Assembly (NCBI GenBank): GCA_019752925.1
Contig: JAIELP010000003.1
Span: 62,001 to 126,000, forward strand
Direction: 5' to 3'
Origin: a bacterium
GTDB lineage: Bacteria; Bdellovibrionota; Bdellovibrionia; Bdellovibrionales; Bdellovibrionaceae
DNA: 64,000 nucleotides
Shown: piece by piece, positions 63,000 through 64,000 of the stretch
Layout of the letters: each line of letters opens with the position of its first letter
How positions within the stretch are numbered: position 1 is the stretch's first letter
The notes under the pieces: generated by a model
Databases searched by the model: none
Told to the model about the DNA's origin: nothing
Seen by the model: only the letters and a program-made list of their open reading frames with translations
Translations under genes and position numbers: made by a program

Positions 63000-63704
63000 C
63001 TACTCTTTAAAAGCTTTCATTAATTCGTTTAAATAAAGTTCAGCAGCTTTTTGTTCTGCATTTTTTTTACTAGCACCATCTGCGCGTGCTTTTTCAGTCT
63101 CATTCAATTTAAGTGATATTAAAAATTGAGGTTTATGTGAAGGTCCTGTTGTTAAAATCAACTCATAAACCGGAGTTCCCAATTTGTGCTTTTGGGTTAG
63201 TTCCTGTAGGCGTGATTTATAGTCAGTTGTATAAGACGCATTTACCTCATTATAGAAATCAGCCTTTGTAAATTGAGCCAGTACCCAGCTGCGGCTTTTA
63301 TCAAAACCACCGTCTAAATAGATAGCACCTATGATGGCTTCAATACATGAACCCTGAATACGGCCGTTTAAATGATTACCTTGCTTGATTTCTCCGGGAC
63401 CAAATTGAATGTATTGATCCAGTTTAAATTTCTTAGCCACTTCAGCTAATTTGTTTAAATTAACCAGCGAAGCTCTTTTTTTAGAAAGTACGCCTTCCTG
63501 CTCTTCAGGGAATAACTTTAACAATTCTTCAGCTACCACAAAGTTAAGAATAGAATCCCCTAAAAACTCAAGCCTTTCGTTGTGAGGCTGGCTTCGGTTG
63601 TCTTCTACCGAAAAGCTTTTGTGAGTGAGAGCTTCAACAAGTAAAGATTCATTTTTAAAAGTGTAGCCTAATAATTTCTGGAAGCTGTCGATTAATAATT
63701 TCAT
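63000..63704 (-). CDS. rnc: Ribonuclease III
   Basis: A 234-residue dsRNA endonuclease for rRNA and mRNA processing. The signature NERLEFLGDSIL is near residues 42-53, and a dsRNA-binding domain covers the C-terminal 70 residues (YKSRLQELTQKHKL onwards). Overlaps the next upstream gene by four bases (ATGA). rnc-era is a standard pair. Confidence 0.95.
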   Translation of the reverse strand: MKLLIDSFQKLLGYTFKNESLLVEALTHKSFSVEDNRSQPHNERLEFLGDSILNFVVAEELLKLFPEEQEGVLSKKRASLVNLNKLAEVAKKFKLDQYIQFGPGEIKQGNHLNGRIQGSCIEAIIGAIYLDGGFDKSRSWVLAQFTKADFYNEVNASYTTDYKSRLQELTQKHKLGTPVYELILTTGPSHKPQFLISLKLNETEKARADGASKKNAEQKAAELYLNELMKAFKE

Positions 63705-64000
63705 ACGATCTCCGCCACCAGAACTACGTCTAACTCATCTACTTCAACAGAAACAATTTTAACTACAACCTCAGTATTCTTGAGTTGCGAGTGTTTCTCT
63801 TCAGTTAAGTTTAATTTAATATTCCAGTAATCACGCGACACCGCTTGATTGTTTGCGGCCAGCTTATTCAGAACTAACGCTTTTTTTGTGCTTCCCACCT
63901 GCTTAGTCGCTTCAGATTGAAGCCTGTGAAGACTTAACTCACGTAAGCGTTGAGCTCTTTCTTTACGCTTCATCATTGGAATTTGATTTAAAACAGCAGC
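63701..64000 (-). CDS. MtaB-like tRNA methylthiotransferase, 3' end only
   Basis: The frame is open through the right edge (100 codons in the window). AAVLNQIP followed by KERAQRLRELSLHRL is the typical helix after the radical SAM domain of MtaB/MiaB enzymes, and the rest (SRDYWNIKLNL, VVVKIVSVEVDEL) fits their TRAM-like end. The radical SAM domain is outside the window. ATG 63976 is therefore internal and not the start. Identification as MtaB rests on this tail only. Confidence 0.6.
   Translation of the reverse strand, partial: AAVLNQIPMMKRKERAQRLRELSLHRLQSEATKQVGSTKKALVLNKLAANNQAVSRDYWNIKLNLTEEKHSQLKNTEVVVKIVSVEVDELDVVLVAEIV

Noticed and set aside
1..64000. tRNA or rRNA genes, CRISPR arrays, insertion sequences, prophage
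   Set aside because: None seen by eye: no cloverleaf with GGTTCGAATC-type arm in the spacers, no regularly spaced repeats, no transposase or integrase.

Overview
The window comes from the chromosome of an AT-rich Gram-negative bacterium. Lipoprotein signal peptides, a BamB/YfgM pair, an outer-membrane beta-barrel protein and a murein-recycling ligase (Mpl) all imply two membranes. The mix of many small lipoproteins, leucine dehydrogenase, a PilZ protein, a DUF455 protein and Bacillus-type PurS/PurQ/small-PurL/Fe-S PurF suggests a member of the Bdellovibrionota or a relative. That assignment is an inference from gene content; no rRNA marker is present. There are no tRNA or rRNA genes, insertion sequences, phage genes or CRISPR arrays. 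Gene density is high and most genes are housekeeping.

Regions: (1) 1-7.3 kb holds the end of an AstE/AspA-family deacylase, an S9 prolyl oligopeptidase lipoprotein, and a minus-strand cluster of leucine dehydrogenase, YfgM, BamB and a small lipoprotein. (2) 8.1-15.6 kb is a fatty-acid synthesis operon (yceD-like, rpmF, fabH, fabD, fabG, acpP, fabF) that continues into rpiB, glyA and an M23 lipoprotein. plsX is absent from its usual place. (3) 15.6-21.4 kb is a mixed region: DedA protein, two lipoproteins, patatin, GYF-PilZ protein, and a divergent pair made of an MnmC2-like methyltransferase and a YtqA/MnmL-like radical SAM enzyme, a plausible two-gene route to mnm5U34 in tRNA. (4) 21.4-25.4 kb is class I ribonucleotide reductase (nrdA, nrdB) behind a 450-base leader with two NrdR-box-like palindromes 42 bp apart and a hairpin just before the gene. 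(5) 25.4-29.9 kb has a large lipoprotein, the condensin subunits ScpB and ScpA, and an M50 protease. (6) 29.9-36.6 kb has a truncated globin, an acyl-CoA dehydrogenase/SDR/pseudouridine synthase operon, and a DUF455-DUF1800-DUF1501 cluster. The DUF1800 gene carries an in-frame TGA at a position where the family usually has tryptophan. (7) 36.7-43.5 kb has a YebC protein, an App1-like phosphatase/Cys-cluster protein/SufE operon, two small unknown genes and mutS. (8) 43.6-57.8 kb is one long minus-strand block: purM-purN-unknown-purB-purC-purS-purQ-purL-purF, then ldcA-serine hydrolase-mpl (murein peptide recycling), then a RarD-type transporter and a helical-repeat protein. (9) 58-64 kb has a beta-barrel protein, a small membrane protein, an NSS transporter, and der, era, rnc and the 3' end of an MtaB-like tRNA methylthiotransferase.

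The items most worth following up are the MnmL/MnmC2-like pair, the TGA in DUF1800, the nrdAB leader, the ldcA-hydrolase-mpl module, the unknown gene inside the purine operon, and a 17-bp imperfect hairpin in front of fabG.
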